Part shown: in pieces, positions 51,664 through 60,635 of the stretch
Numbering within the stretch: the stretch's first letter is position 1
Layout of the letters: the number at the start of each line of letters is the position of its first letter
DNA from: Dyella dinghuensis
GTDB taxonomy: Bacteria; Pseudomonadota; Gammaproteobacteria; Xanthomonadales; Rhodanobacteraceae
Assembly: GCF_003977615.1 (NCBI RefSeq)
Contig: NZ_RYZR01000001.1
Location: 124,001 to 188,000 of the forward strand
Reading direction: 5' to 3'
Length of the DNA stretch: 64,000 nucleotides
Notes under the pieces: model-generated
The model's input: only the letters and a program-made list of their open reading frames with translations
What the model was told of the DNA's origin: nothing
Databases searched by the model: none
Program-made: the position numbers and the translations under genes

Positions 51664-52740
51664 ATGACCAGCCTCACCGACGATTTACGCATACGTGAAA
51701 TAAAAGAGCTCGCCAGTCCCGCCGATGTCATGCGGGATTGCCAGCCGCATCCCCTGGCGCTGAGCACAGTCGCTGCGTCGCGCAGCGCGTTGCATCGCAT
51801 TTTGAAGGGTGAAGACGATCGCCTCGCCGTCGTCATTGGTCCGTGCTCGATTCACGACACCGACGCCGCGATGGAATACGCCCGCCGTCTCGTCGCCGAG
51901 CGCGAGAGACACGCCGACGCATTGGAAATCGTCATGCGCGTGTACTTCGAAAAGCCGCGCACCACGGTGGGCTGGAAAGGTTTGATCAACGACCCGGATC
52001 TCGATGAGAGTTATCACATCGACAAAGGGCTGCATCTGGCGCGCCGGTTGCTGTGCGACATCAACGCGCTTGGTCTGCCGGCCGGTTGCGAATTTCTAGA
52101 TCTCATCACGCCGCAATACATCGCCGATCTCGTAGCGTGGGGCGCGATCGGTGCACGCACGACTGAGAGTCAATCGCACCGCGAACTGGCGTCAGGTTTG
52201 TCATGCCCCGTCGGTTTCAAGAACGGAACGGATGGCAATATCAAGATTGCGGTAGATGCTGTGCTTGCTGCCGCGCAACCGCATCATTTCATGGCCGTCA
52301 CCAAGAGCGGCCGCACCGCCATTGCCAGTACGCACGGCAATGAGGATTGCCACGTGATCCTGCGCGGCGGCAAATTGCCGAACTACGATGCCGCCAACGT
52401 TGCCGCTGCATGCAGCGCGTTGGCCAAGGCCGGCGTGGCGGAGCGCTTGATGATCGACGCCAGCCACGCCAACAGCGGCAAGCAACCGGACAACCAGCCG
52501 CGCGTCGTCGCCGACATTGCCGCGCAACTCGAAGCTGGCGATACGCGGATACAGGGCGTGATGGTGGAAAGCCACTTGGTCGCGGGACGGCAGGATCTCG
52601 TCCCGGGATGCGAACTCACGTACGGTCAGAGCATCACCGACGGCTGCATCGGCTGGGAAGCCTCGGTGCAGGTGCTGGATCGCTTGGCCGAGGCCGTGCG
52701 CCGCCGTCGTAAAAACCTTGCAGCGCAGGCAGCCGCCTGA
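51664..52740 (+). CDS. aroG: 3-deoxy-7-phosphoheptulonate (DAHP) synthase, class I
   Basis: This 358-residue enzyme joins phosphoenolpyruvate and erythrose 4-phosphate to DAHP, the first step of the shikimate pathway to Phe, Tyr and Trp. AroF/G/H-type motifs are complete: GPCSIHD near residue 58, KPRTTVGWKGLINDPDLD near 96, ARTTESQSHRELASGLSCPVGFKNGTDG around 166-192 and DASHANSGK near 264. The metal ligands Cys, His, Glu and Asp are in these blocks. AAAGGAG lies 6 bases before the ATG. Upstream stand an aromatic leader peptide and an attenuator, so this isozyme is probably controlled by supply of all three aromatic amino acids; which one inhibits the enzyme cannot be read with certainty. Confidence 0.96.
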   Translation: MTSLTDDLRIREIKELASPADVMRDCQPHPLALSTVAASRSALHRILKGEDDRLAVVIGPCSIHDTDAAMEYARRLVAERERHADALEIVMRVYFEKPRTTVGWKGLINDPDLDESYHIDKGLHLARRLLCDINALGLPAGCEFLDLITPQYIADLVAWGAIGARTTESQSHRELASGLSCPVGFKNGTDGNIKIAVDAVLAAAQPHHFMAVTKSGRTAIASTHGNEDCHVILRGGKLPNYDAANVAAACSALAKAGVAERLMIDASHANSGKQPDNQPRVVADIAAQLEAGDTRIQGVMVESHLVAGRQDLVPGCELTYGQSITDGCIGWEASVQVLDRLAEAVRRRRKNLAAQAAA

Positions 52741-52826
52741 GTCAACCGAGGGTGTCGAAGCGAAGGGCTCTGCGGGCGACGGCGATGCGTTCTATGCTTG
52801 TGCTTGGCGACGAGCGGAAACGCACC

Positions 52827-53102
52827 ATGACAGTGAACATCCAGCACCTGGCTTCGGCACACCGTTTTGAAACAACGGTGGAAGGCTTCACCTGCGAGCT
52901 CGATTACACCTTGCAGGGGCAGGTGATGACTATTATCCACACCGGTGTGCCGCCTGAAGTGGGCGGCCGTGGTATTGCCGGAGAGCTGGTGCGCGCCGCC
53001 TATGAGCAGGCGCGGCGAGAGGGTTGGAAAGTGGTGCCGGCTTGCAGTTATGCACGCGTGTGGAGCGAGCGTCATCCCGAATACGCGGATCTGCGTGCAT
53101 GA
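52827..53102 (+). CDS. GNAT-family (YjdJ-like) N-acetyltransferase
   Basis: This 91-residue protein is a small GNAT of the YjdJ/GCN5-related type. It keeps the acetyl-CoA-binding strand and loop in VMTIIHTGVPPEVGGRGIAGELVRAAYEQAR (blocks TGVPPEVGGRGIAG, near residue 41), followed by a helix and the closing CSYARVW. The domain is only the core half of a usual GNAT, as in human NATD1. ATG at 52827 has a weak ribosome binding site; the frame is open further upstream. Its stop overlaps the start of the DUF1345 gene (ATGA), so the two are translationally coupled. Confidence 0.85.
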   Translation: MTVNIQHLASAHRFETTVEGFTCELDYTLQGQVMTIIHTGVPPEVGGRGIAGELVRAAYEQARREGWKVVPACSYARVWSERHPEYADLRA

Positions 53103-53788
53103 ATGCGTCCAGCGACGGAAAGATGCCGGCGCGATCGGCGCGTCGACGGTGGGCACCTATCCGTTTTGTGCGCGCTCGTCCCTGGTTGGCGATTTCCACG
53201 GTCGTCTTTCTGACGGTATTTGTCGTGCTGATACTGTCGCGCGTGAAACCTGCCTCGGCGCTTCTGCTCAGCTTCGATGTCGGTGTGTTGCTCTATCTCA
53301 CCATGTTGGCGCGCATGTTCAATCGCGTCACGGCGGAACACATGTGCCGGCAAGCGTCGGGTCAGGATACCGGGCGTCGCAGCACACTCTGGATTGCTGT
53401 TGCGCTTTCGGTGGTCGTGCTGGTGGCACTATCCACCGAACTGCATGCCGCCAAGGGCGGCGGCGCGAAGGCCATGGGCATGGCCGCGCTCAGCATCGTG
53501 CTGTCTTGGCTTTTCATGAACACGATGTATGCCTTGCACTACGCACACGGCTACTACGGCGATTTCGGCAAGCAACACGAAGGCCTGGATTTTCCGGGCA
53601 CGAAGCAGCCCGATTACTGGGATTTTGTGTATTTCGCCTTCGTGATCGGCATGTGCTTTCAGGTGTCCGACGTGCAGATCACCAGTCACACGCTGCGGCG
53701 AACGGCATTGCTGCATAGCGTGGTGGCGTTCTTCTTCAATGTGTTCATTATTGCCATCAGCGTGAATATCGCTGCGGGGCTTGCGTAG
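53099..53788 (+). CDS. DUF1345 membrane protein
   Basis: This 229-residue protein has five to six predicted membrane helices and the DUF1345 signatures: NTMYALHYAHGYYG near residue 140, DFPGTKQPDYWDFVYFAFVIGMCFQVSDVQITS around 158-190 (key part PDYWDFVYFAF and SDVQ), and RRTALLHSVVAFFFN near 200. Family members are integral membrane proteins of unknown function; a distant link to voltage-sensor-like helices has been suggested but is not certain. It overlaps the GNAT stop by four bases and converges with yajQ. Confidence 0.87.
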   Translation: MNASSDGKMPARSARRRWAPIRFVRARPWLAISTVVFLTVFVVLILSRVKPASALLLSFDVGVLLYLTMLARMFNRVTAEHMCRQASGQDTGRRSTLWIAVALSVVVLVALSTELHAAKGGGAKAMGMAALSIVLSWLFMNTMYALHYAHGYYGDFGKQHEGLDFPGTKQPDYWDFVYFAFVIGMCFQVSDVQITSHTLRRTALLHSVVAFFFNVFIIAISVNIAAGLA

Positions 53789-53835
53789 TCGAAAGTCTTT
53801 CATCCCGGCGCAAGCCACGATGAAAGTATGCCGAC

Positions 53836-54318
53836 TTAGTCGCGAAAGTTGTCGAACTGAAGCGGAAGTTCGACCTCGGCTTTACGCAATACGGCCATCG
53901 CCAGTTGCAGGTCATCGCGTTTCTTTCCGGTCACGCGCAGTTTGTCGCCATTGATCTGCGCTTCCACCTTCAACTTGGCTTCTTTCAAGGTCGCTACCAG
54001 CTTCTTGGCGACGGGCTGTTCGATGCCTTGTTTCACGGTGATCTTCTGCCGTGCGCCGGCCAGGTTCACTTCCGGATCGGCCACGTCCAGCGCGCGGCCA
54101 TCAATTTTCCGCGATGCCAGGCGGCTGCGCAGAATGTCCATCATCTGCTGCAGCTGAAACTCGCTGGGGGCGATTTGCGTGATGACGAATTTGTCGAGCT
54201 CGAACTTGGCGTCGGTGCCCTTGAAATCGAAGCGGGTGGCGAGCTCGCGATTGGCCTGATCGACCGCGTTGGTCAATTCGTGCTTGTCGACCTCGGAGAT
54301 GACATCGAAGGAAGGCAT
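53836..54318 (-). CDS. yajQ: YajQ-family nucleotide-binding protein
   Basis: This 160-residue protein matches YajQ over its full length: the start MPSFDVISEVDKHELTNAV, the RFDFKGTDAKFEL block near residue 30, EFQLQQMMDILRSRLASRKID near 57-77 and KVEAQINGDKLRVTGKKRDDLQ near 120-140. It has two ferredoxin-like domains. YajQ homologues bind cyclic-di-GMP and control virulence genes in Xanthomonas, and also bind nucleic acids. Start 54318 has AAAGGA 9 bases upstream; the frame extends 14 codons further. It converges with DUF1345 and diverges from the flavoprotein gene. Confidence 0.94.
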   Translation of the reverse strand: MPSFDVISEVDKHELTNAVDQANRELATRFDFKGTDAKFELDKFVITQIAPSEFQLQQMMDILRSRLASRKIDGRALDVADPEVNLAGARQKITVKQGIEQPVAKKLVATLKEAKLKVEAQINGDKLRVTGKKRDDLQLAMAVLRKAEVELPLQFDNFRD

Positions 54319-54416
54319 GGCCAGTGTCCTTTGCTGGGGTAGGCGATAAGTGTAAGGCATGCATCTGTTGGATAATGCATGGATGTGCAGTCCGGCGGCG
54401 AAGAGGCGGTGATCGC

Positions 54417-55595
54417 GTGAAAGTGGATGTCCTGGTCATCGGCGCCGGTGCAGCGGGCTTGATGTGCGCCATCACGGCCGGGCAGCGCGGGCGCAGCGTA
54501 TTGGTGCTCGATCATGCCAACAAGCCCGGCAAAAAGATCCTGATGTCCGGCGGCGGCCGTTGCAATTTCACCAATCTCGGCGTTACGCCAGCCCAATACG
54601 TCTCGGGAAATCCGCACTTCGCCAAGTCGGCGCTGGCGCGTTACACGCCGTCCGATTTCATCGCCTTGGTGGAAAAGCATCGCATCGCCTACCACGAAAA
54701 AGAACTTGGACAACTGTTCTGCGAGGAATCATCGAAATTAATTCTGCGCATGTTGCTGGATGAATGCGCGGCGGTGCATGTGCGCGTCGAAGTCGACTGC
54801 GGCGTGCAAAAAGTACGCAAGAACGAAGAAGGTTTCAGTGTGCTGACAGCCCGGGGCGAAGTGCATGCCGATTCACTGGTCGTTGCCAGCGGTGGCTTGT
54901 CGATTCCCAGCATGGGCGCGAGCGGATTCGGTTATGAACTCGCGCGGCAGTTCGGCCACAACATACTGGCGACACGCGCGGGGTTGGTGCCGCTGACGTT
55001 GAGCGGCAAGCATCAAGAACATTATGCAGATCTCGCCGGTGTTGCATTGCCGGTTGCCGAAGCGCGCGTAGGTAAGCGAAGTTTTCGCGCAGGTTTGTTG
55101 TTTACGCATCGCGGAATAAGCGGGCCGTGCATTCTGCAGATATCGTCTTACTGGCAGCCGGGCGACGACCTGCGCGTGAATCTTTCGCCTCAGCAATCCA
55201 TTGGCGATTGGCTGGTCGATCAGCGCGCCGCACGACCAGCAGCGGAATTTCGCAATGTACTGGGCGATTTGCTTCCGAAGCGTCTCGCGCAACGTCTTAG
55301 CGAGTTGCGGTTCGCCAGCCGCCCCATGCGTCAGTATCGCGATGCGGAGCTGCGTGACATCGGCGATCAGCTGCACGACTGGCCCATCGTCGCCAGCGGT
55401 ACGGAAGGCTATCGCACCGCAGAGGTGACACTGGGCGGCGTGGATACCGACGGCCTTTCATCGGCCACCATGCAATCCAAGATCGTGCCTGGTCTTTATT
55501 TCATTGGCGAAGTGGTCGATGTCACCGGCTGGCTGGGCGGCTACAACTTTCAGTGGGCGTGGGCATCCGGTCATGCCGCAGGCGAGGTTGTCTAG
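54417..55595 (+). CDS. HI0933-family NAD(P)/FAD-dependent oxidoreductase
   Basis: This 392-residue flavoprotein has the FAD-binding GAGAAGLMCA near residue 9, the family hallmark KKILMSGGGRCNFTNLG around 42-58, GASGFGYELARQFGH near 165, and the C-terminal GGVDTDGLSSATMQSKIVPGLYFIGEVVDVTGWLGGYNFQWAWASG segment (key GGV, LYFIGEVVDV and GGYNFQWAW). It is the HI0933/YhiN family, whose activity is unknown; a few members reduce tRNA or small aromatic substrates by inference only. It begins at a GTG with GAGG about 9 bases upstream. It is likely followed in the same direction by the hydroxyacid dehydrogenase gene. Confidence 0.9.
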   Translation: MKVDVLVIGAGAAGLMCAITAGQRGRSVLVLDHANKPGKKILMSGGGRCNFTNLGVTPAQYVSGNPHFAKSALARYTPSDFIALVEKHRIAYHEKELGQLFCEESSKLILRMLLDECAAVHVRVEVDCGVQKVRKNEEGFSVLTARGEVHADSLVVASGGLSIPSMGASGFGYELARQFGHNILATRAGLVPLTLSGKHQEHYADLAGVALPVAEARVGKRSFRAGLLFTHRGISGPCILQISSYWQPGDDLRVNLSPQQSIGDWLVDQRAARPAAEFRNVLGDLLPKRLAQRLSELRFASRPMRQYRDAELRDIGDQLHDWPIVASGTEGYRTAEVTLGGVDTDGLSSATMQSKIVPGLYFIGEVVDVTGWLGGYNFQWAWASGHAAGEVV

Positions 55596-55659
55596 ACGTT
55601 TCGCGGCGGCTGAACATCTGTCGTGCTGAAGTGCACGCTTGCGGTGTGGAGATGTGATC

Positions 55660-56553
55660 ATGAAAGTAGGTTTTATCGGGCTTGGCGCGATGGGCAGTGC
55701 GATGGCCAGCAATCTTGTTGCGGCTGGGCATCAGGTCACCGTCTGGAATAGATCGCAGGCCGCGTCGGAAAAGCTGGCGTCGCTGGGCGCCAAGGTGGCG
55801 AGTACGCCCGATCGCGCTGTACAGGGTGAAGTCGTTCACAGCATGCTGTCGAACGATCAGGCCGTGCGTGAACTATTTCTCGACGGCGGTTTGCTCGGCG
55901 CCATGGACCCGGGCACCGTGCATGTCAATCACGCCACGATTTCCATCGCGCTCGCACGGCAGCTTGCCGAAGAACACGCCAAGCACGGACTGAGCTACGT
56001 GGCAGCGCCAGTGTTTGGCCGGCCTGACGTGGCTGCAGCGGGGAAGCTCAATATCCTCGTTGCCGGACAGGCGAGTGCGATCGAAAAAGCCCGGCCGTTA
56101 CTTGAGCTGATGGCCGGAAAAATCTGGCCGATGGGCGAATTGCCCGAGCGCGCCAACGTGGTGAAGCTTGCGGGTAACTTCATGATCGTCACCGCTATCG
56201 AAAGCATGGCCGAGGCATCGACGCTTGCCAAGGCGTACGGCGTCAGTACGCACGACTTTCTTGAGCTGATGACAAGCACCTTGTTTGCGTCGCCTGTTTA
56301 TCAGGTTTACGGTAAGTCGATCGCAGAGCAGCGCTTTCAACCGCCGGGCTTCGCACTGCCTTTGGGATTGAAAGACGTGATGCTGGCGCAGGATGCCGGC
56401 CACGCTGCGAAGGTGCCCATGCCGCTGGCTGGTGTCTTGCGCGACAGCTTGCTGGAAGCTTTGGCGGATGGCGCCGAATCGATGGATTTGTCGGCGCTTG
56501 CGCGGGTGTCGGAACGTCGCGCCAATCTGGATAAACGCAAAAAGGACGGCTAG
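55660..56553 (+). CDS. NAD(P)-dependent beta-hydroxyacid dehydrogenase / imine-reductase-like
   Basis: This 297-residue enzyme belongs to the 3-hydroxyisobutyrate/tartronate-semialdehyde reductase family. GLGAMGSAMASNL near residue 7 is the nucleotide site, VWNRS after strand two favours NADP(H), APVFGRPD near 117 is the substrate loop, and the catalytic Lys is in VKLAGNFMI near 170. The pattern with PVFGRP is closest to GLYR1-like glyoxylate/succinic semialdehyde reductases and imine reductases. GGAG lies 8 bases before the ATG. The flavoprotein gene ends 64 bases upstream. Confidence 0.9.
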   Translation: MKVGFIGLGAMGSAMASNLVAAGHQVTVWNRSQAASEKLASLGAKVASTPDRAVQGEVVHSMLSNDQAVRELFLDGGLLGAMDPGTVHVNHATISIALARQLAEEHAKHGLSYVAAPVFGRPDVAAAGKLNILVAGQASAIEKARPLLELMAGKIWPMGELPERANVVKLAGNFMIVTAIESMAEASTLAKAYGVSTHDFLELMTSTLFASPVYQVYGKSIAEQRFQPPGFALPLGLKDVMLAQDAGHAAKVPMPLAGVLRDSLLEALADGAESMDLSALARVSERRANLDKRKKDG

Positions 56554-56566
56554 AAAAGTTTAGCCG

Positions 56567-57448
56567 CTAAACGCCGTTCCACTGCAGCGTGCCATCGATA
56601 ACGGTGTTGGTTCGCCCGCCAATCCAGATGTTGCCATCGCTGATGCGCGCGATCAGCAGCGCATCGTGACCCATTTCGCGTCCCTGGCTTACCGAATAAC
56701 CCTGCGCAAGAGAACCGTTGGGTTCGGCATGGGCGAGGTAAGCAGCGATCAATCCATTGGCTGCACCCGATGCGGGATCTTCGACGATACCCACACCCGA
56801 GGGAAATGCGCGCACGACGAGCTGATAGTCTGGATGTTTGCTGCGCGCGAACGCACATAAGCCCATGCTGCCGCTCGCTACGGCGAGCGCGCCAATCGCA
56901 CTATGGTCTGGCTTCCAGGTGCGCAGGCTTGCTTCATCCACGCATTCGGCCAACCACCAGCGGCGACCGCCATCGACCAGCGCGGGCGGCAACGTACCAA
57001 GGCTGATGCCGTTGAGCGTCGGCGCCAGTAGCGGATGCGCATGCAAGCCTGTTTTCACCACGCGTGCGGCGGGCGATTGCAATAACAGCGTTCGTTGCGC
57101 ACCACTGCCTTCCACACGTATCGGTAGTACGCCGGCACCGCATTCCTGCCAAAGCAGATCGTCTTTCGGCGTAGCCAGCCCGCATTCGAGCACCGCGTGC
57201 GCACTACCTACGCTGGGATGGCCTGCAAAGGCGATCTCTTTCTGCGGCGTAAAGATGCGTACGCGGTAACTGGCTTTGGGGTCGTCGGGTGGAAGAAGGA
57301 AGGTGGTTTCCACCAGATCCGTCCAGCGCGCGTAGCGCTGCATCTGCGCGTCGCTCCAACCCGCGGCATCCGTGACCACGCCAAGGTGATTGCCACCGCC
57401 GGGACTGGCGGCGAAGACATCCAGGTGCATATAGCGAACAGGGTTCAT
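56567..57448 (-). CDS. PhzF-family isomerase
   Basis: This 293-residue protein matches the PhzF (phenazine/YddE/epimerase) family: MHLDVFAASPGGGNHLGVV near residue 8, TDLVETTFLLPP with the catalytic Glu near 46, RIFTPQKEIAFAGHPSVGSAHAV around 62-85, and EDPASGAANGLIAAYL near 225. No phenazine genes are near, so a general isomerase role is more likely. The start is uncertain: neither this ATG nor one 36 bases further upstream has a ribosome binding site; the inner one fits the family N-terminus best. It converges with the hydroxyacid dehydrogenase gene (13 bases between stops). Confidence 0.88.
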   Translation of the reverse strand: MNPVRYMHLDVFAASPGGGNHLGVVTDAAGWSDAQMQRYARWTDLVETTFLLPPDDPKASYRVRIFTPQKEIAFAGHPSVGSAHAVLECGLATPKDDLLWQECGAGVLPIRVEGSGAQRTLLLQSPAARVVKTGLHAHPLLAPTLNGISLGTLPPALVDGGRRWWLAECVDEASLRTWKPDHSAIGALAVASGSMGLCAFARSKHPDYQLVVRAFPSGVGIVEDPASGAANGLIAAYLAHAEPNGSLAQGYSVSQGREMGHDALLIARISDGNIWIGGRTNTVIDGTLQWNGV

Positions 57449-57554
57449 GGGGTAGAGACGTGCGGGCGAGGCGTGATCGTGCATTCTAGCCGTCGACAAC
57501 TTGGCCCGTGAACGTCAAGATGGCGGAATTCCAAAACATTGTCGGAATCGTCAT

Positions 57555-58160
57555 ATGCTGTTTACGCTCCTTATCCTGGCCGTCACGAGCATTGTCTCGT
57601 TCGTGGCTTTCAGCAACCGAAGCCTGATCGATGATCTGATCCTCTGGCCGCCGGCTATCGAGCGGAAAAAACAGTATTGGCGCCTGATTACCTACGGACT
57701 GATTCACGCCGATTTCTCGCACCTGCTTTTCAACATGATCACGCTGTTTTTCTTCGGCCGAGTCATGGAGCCGCGCATCAATGAATCGCTGGGCGAGTTC
57801 GGCTTCGTGTTGTTTTACGTCGGCGGCCTGATCATTTCGATTCTGCCCACGTATCTGAAAAATCGGCACAACTCTACCTATCGCAGCCTGGGGGCTTCGG
57901 GCGCGGTGTCTGCCGTGCTGTTCGCATTCATTCTGTATGCGCCCTGGGCCAGGATCTACGTGTACTTTTTGCCTGTGCCGGCCATCATTTATGCGGTGCT
58001 TTATGTGGGCTATTCGGTCTACATGGACCATCAAGGGCGCGGCAATATCAATCACAGTGCGCATCTGTGGGGTGCAGCGTACGGCGTGGTGTTTACCGTC
58101 GTGGTGAATCCAGGTGTGCTGTCGACTTTCCTGGAGCAGCTGTCGCAGCCGGGCATGTGA
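57555..58160 (+). CDS. Rhomboid-family intramembrane protein
   Basis: This 201-residue membrane protein has about six helices. The rhomboid blocks are WRLITYGLIHADFSHLLFNMITLFFFG around residues 42-68 (key HADFSHLLFNM), the catalytic Ser in GASGAVSAV near 123 and the His in NHSAHLWGAAYG near 172. Rhomboids cut membrane helices of other proteins. The catalytic Ser-His pair is intact, so activity is plausible. No partner is suggested by the neighbours: PhzF diverges, and a histone-like gene follows about 80 bases downstream. Confidence 0.9.
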   Translation: MLFTLLILAVTSIVSFVAFSNRSLIDDLILWPPAIERKKQYWRLITYGLIHADFSHLLFNMITLFFFGRVMEPRINESLGEFGFVLFYVGGLIISILPTYLKNRHNSTYRSLGASGAVSAVLFAFILYAPWARIYVYFLPVPAIIYAVLYVGYSVYMDHQGRGNINHSAHLWGAAYGVVFTVVVNPGVLSTFLEQLSQPGM

Positions 58161-58238
58161 TTTTCGGCACTTGCTCATTGCGTATACATCTTGAAGATGA
58201 GACTGTGATCTTACTCATTACCGCCGGAGTACCCACGC

Positions 58239-58970
58239 ATGGCAACGACCCGCAAGTTTGCCGCGAAGAAGTCCGCGGCCCGCAAGGCATCCAAACGCGC
58301 CAGCTCAACTGGAAAGAAGACGGCCCGTAAGTCAGCAGCGGCTAAAAAGACCGTAAAAAAAGTAGCGGCCAGCAAGAAGGCCGCGAAGAAAACAGCACGC
58401 AAGGCGGCAAAAAAGGTCACCTGGAAAGCCGTAAAAAAGGTCGTAAAAAAGACTCCGGCCAGCAAGGCCGTAAAGAAGACGGCGAAAAAAGCTCCCGCCC
58501 GCAAATCCGCTTCCCCCGCACCCAAGACAAAGAGTGCGGTGAAGAAATCGCCCGCAAAGAAGGCACTCGCGAAGAAAGTAGCGGCGCCCAAACCAGCCGC
58601 GGTCGAGAAGAAGGTAGTCAGCCAGCCGGCGGCTCCTGCCGTCGCGAAGCCAGCCGCTGTGGCGCCGGCAAAACCGGTCGCGCCCAAAAAGGCGAAGCCC
58701 AGCAAGCCCAAAGAATCCGTTTCAACTGCCTCCACGACGGCTGAGAGTCACAATCACATCAGTCCCGAAGAAGCGGTTGCGCACATTCAGGCATTGCTCA
58801 AAGCCAAGCAGGATCGCGTCAAGCAGGGACCAACGTGGCCGGGAGCCACGTCAGTGCCTCAGGGCGAAAATGGCGATCTGCATGGCAATGCCGGCAAGCC
58901 ATCTGCGGAAGCCGTGCATAACCACGTCGCGCATGCGCGTGGCGATCAAGGCAAGAACGGCAAAAGCTGA
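58239..58970 (+). CDS. Histone H1-like Lys/Ala-rich DNA-binding protein
   Basis: This 243-residue protein is dominated in residues 1-165 by Lys, Ala, Pro and Ser arranged in AAKK-, KKTA- and KKAP-type repeats like eukaryotic histone H1 tails and the AlgP/HctB proteins of bacteria. The last 70 residues are different: a helix with ISPEEAVAHIQALLKAKQDRVKQG and a His/Gly-rich end. Such proteins bind DNA non-specifically and may compact the nucleoid. A GGAG lies 9 bases before the ATG. A strong terminator follows. The repeat region may vary in length. Confidence 0.82.
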   Translation: MATTRKFAAKKSAARKASKRASSTGKKTARKSAAAKKTVKKVAASKKAAKKTARKAAKKVTWKAVKKVVKKTPASKAVKKTAKKAPARKSASPAPKTKSAVKKSPAKKALAKKVAAPKPAAVEKKVVSQPAAPAVAKPAAVAPAKPVAPKKAKPSKPKESVSTASTTAESHNHISPEEAVAHIQALLKAKQDRVKQGPTWPGATSVPQGENGDLHGNAGKPSAEAVHNHVAHARGDQGKNGKS

Positions 58971-59003
58971 TCGAATTTTCGTTTTGCGTTTGATATTTCG
59001 ACC

Positions 59004-59040
59004 CAGAGCCGGCCTGAAAAGCCGGCTCTGTTGCTTTTTT
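59004..59040 (+). terminator. Intrinsic terminator after the histone-like gene
   Basis: CAGAGCCGGC pairs with GCCGGCTCTG around CTGAAAA, followed by TTGCTTTTTT. It lies 33 bases after the stop. Confidence 0.9.
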
Positions 59041-59107
59041 GCTCAGGGCTGATTCAACGGTGCAGGATTAACGTACTAATCAGCATCAGTCGGACGGAGC
59101 CCGCGCT

Positions 59108-59506
59108 ATGAAAACCTCAATCACCAAACGCCTGCTTGCAGCCCTTGCTTTGGTTCTGCTTACGGGTGCGCTTTCCGGTTGTTACGTCGCCCCGGGCTAT
59201 AGCTACGTACAAGGCAACGGTTATGGAGGCGATGTCTATTACGGCAGCGCTCCCGCGGCCGGCTATTACAGTTACTACCCCGGCTACGGCTATTACCCCT
59301 ACGGATATGGATACGGTTGGGGCTGCTGTTACGGGCCGACCGTTGTAGGCGGCTGGTGGGGTGGTGGTTATTACGGGGGCAGATATTACGGGCGGGGTTA
59401 CTACGGCCGCGGATATTACGGTGGCCATGGTGGATGGTCTGGCCACGCTGCATCGCACGGGTCGTACGGTGGCGGACATTCCGGCGGCGGTGGCTATCAT
59501 CACTGA
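59108..59506 (+). CDS. Gly/Tyr-rich lipoprotein
   Basis: This 132-residue lipoprotein has the lipobox LSGC (Cys25), followed by a region almost entirely made of Gly and Tyr (for example YGYYPYGYGYGWGCCYGP and repeats of GRGYYG) and a His-tailed end. Low complexity prevents a family call. Gly/Tyr-rich surface lipoproteins occur in many proteobacteria with unknown roles. It lies 32 bases upstream of a metallopeptidase gene in the same direction, also a lipoprotein, so the two probably form one transcript. Confidence 0.65.
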   Translation: MKTSITKRLLAALALVLLTGALSGCYVAPGYSYVQGNGYGGDVYYGSAPAAGYYSYYPGYGYYPYGYGYGWGCCYGPTVVGGWWGGGYYGGRYYGRGYYGRGYYGGHGGWSGHAASHGSYGGGHSGGGGYHH

Positions 59507-59537
59507 CCGGAGTTAAGTCTTCCGCCAGAATGCGGGG

Positions 59538-60635
59538 ATGACGTTTCGAACCCGCATTTTCATTTCCGGCACCCGACTGATTATCTACATCGTGGTGGCT
59601 GTCGTGCTCGGTGCCTGCGCCGATCTTCGTTACTACGCCCATGTGACGCACGGCGAAAGTGCGTTGCTGTTGCAGCGGCGTTCCGTCAGCAAGGTTATTG
59701 CCGACCCGGCGACTGATCCGAAACTTGCCGCGCGTTTGAAGCTTTCGCAGGAGGCGCGGCAATTCGCATCGCAGAAGCTCGATCTGCCGGATAACCGCAG
59801 CTACACCTACTACGTGCAGCTCAATCGACCCTATGTGGTGTGGAACGTCTTTGCGACGCCACGTTTCTCCGTAGATGCCGTGCCCCAATGTTTCCCCATT
59901 GCCGGTTGCGTCGCCTATCGTGGATGGTTCGATGAGCAGAAGGCGAAGGAAAGCGCCGAAAAGCTGAAAGCCGGCGGCTACGACGTCTATATTGGCGGCG
60001 TACCTGCGTATTCCACCCTGGGCTGGTTCTCGGATCCCATCATCAGCAGCATGATGCGTTGGAATAACGACGAACTCATTGGCACGATCTTTCACGAGCT
60101 GGCTCACCAGCTTATCTACGTCAAAGACGACACACCGTTCAACGAAAGCTACGCCATGTTCGTGGAAGACGAAGGTGTGCGCGAATGGCATCGTTCGCGT
60201 GGTGAAGCCGTGGCGGATGATCACGATCAAGTCATGGATGACGGCTTCACCCAGCTGGTGCTCGATCTGCGCGAACGCTTGAAAAAGCTCTACAAAAGCG
60301 GTGTGGACCAGGAAGCGATGGCCGCTGGTAAACAGCGCGAGATTGAAGACTTTCGCACGCGCTACGCCGCGTGGCGCGATAAAAACTACCCGAACGATCA
60401 CCGCTATGACACCTGGGTCGCTCGACCGATCAACAATGCGACCCTTCTGCCTTTCGGCTTGTACGATCAATGGACGCAGTCGTTCGCGGCGCTGTTCAAG
60501 CAAGCTGATGGTCGATGGCCGGATTTCTATGCACGGGTGCGCGAGCTGGCGAAGCAGCCAAAAGCCGAGCGCGAGGACAGCTTGCGTGCAATGATGAAAT
60601 CGCAGGAACCGTCGACGACTACGGCAGCGGATTAA
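59538..60635 (+). CDS. Predicted aminopeptidase lipoprotein
   Basis: This 365-residue protein matches the predicted aminopeptidase family PF10023. It has a lipoprotein signal (VVLGAC, Cys27), the family start block LRYYAHVTHGESALLLQR near residue 31, and the zinc site HELAHQ near 187 followed by NESYAMFVEDEGV with the third ligand Glu near 208. The fold is gluzincin-like. The substrate is unknown, but the enzyme would face the periplasm. A Gly/Tyr-rich lipoprotein gene precedes it by 32 bases. Convergent with the cytochrome c gene, with a four-base overlap of the stops. Confidence 0.87.
   Translation: MTFRTRIFISGTRLIIYIVVAVVLGACADLRYYAHVTHGESALLLQRRSVSKVIADPATDPKLAARLKLSQEARQFASQKLDLPDNRSYTYYVQLNRPYVVWNVFATPRFSVDAVPQCFPIAGCVAYRGWFDEQKAKESAEKLKAGGYDVYIGGVPAYSTLGWFSDPIISSMMRWNNDELIGTIFHELAHQLIYVKDDTPFNESYAMFVEDEGVREWHRSRGEAVADDHDQVMDDGFTQLVLDLRERLKKLYKSGVDQEAMAAGKQREIEDFRTRYAAWRDKNYPNDHRYDTWVARPINNATLLPFGLYDQWTQSFAALFKQADGRWPDFYARVRELAKQPKAEREDSLRAMMKSQEPSTTTAAD

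Noticed and set aside
51435-51698. Plus-strand open frame of 87 codons across the aroG attenuator
   Set aside because: It runs through the terminator hairpin and into aroG in another frame; the short leader peptide in the other frame explains the region better.
56567-57448. Phenazine biosynthesis locus
   Set aside because: Only a PhzF-family gene is present; no phzA-G partner lies nearby, so phenazine production cannot be inferred.
59160-60503. Minus-strand open frame of 447 codons
   Set aside because: It is antisense to the lipoprotein and aminopeptidase genes, both with clear signals and motifs.
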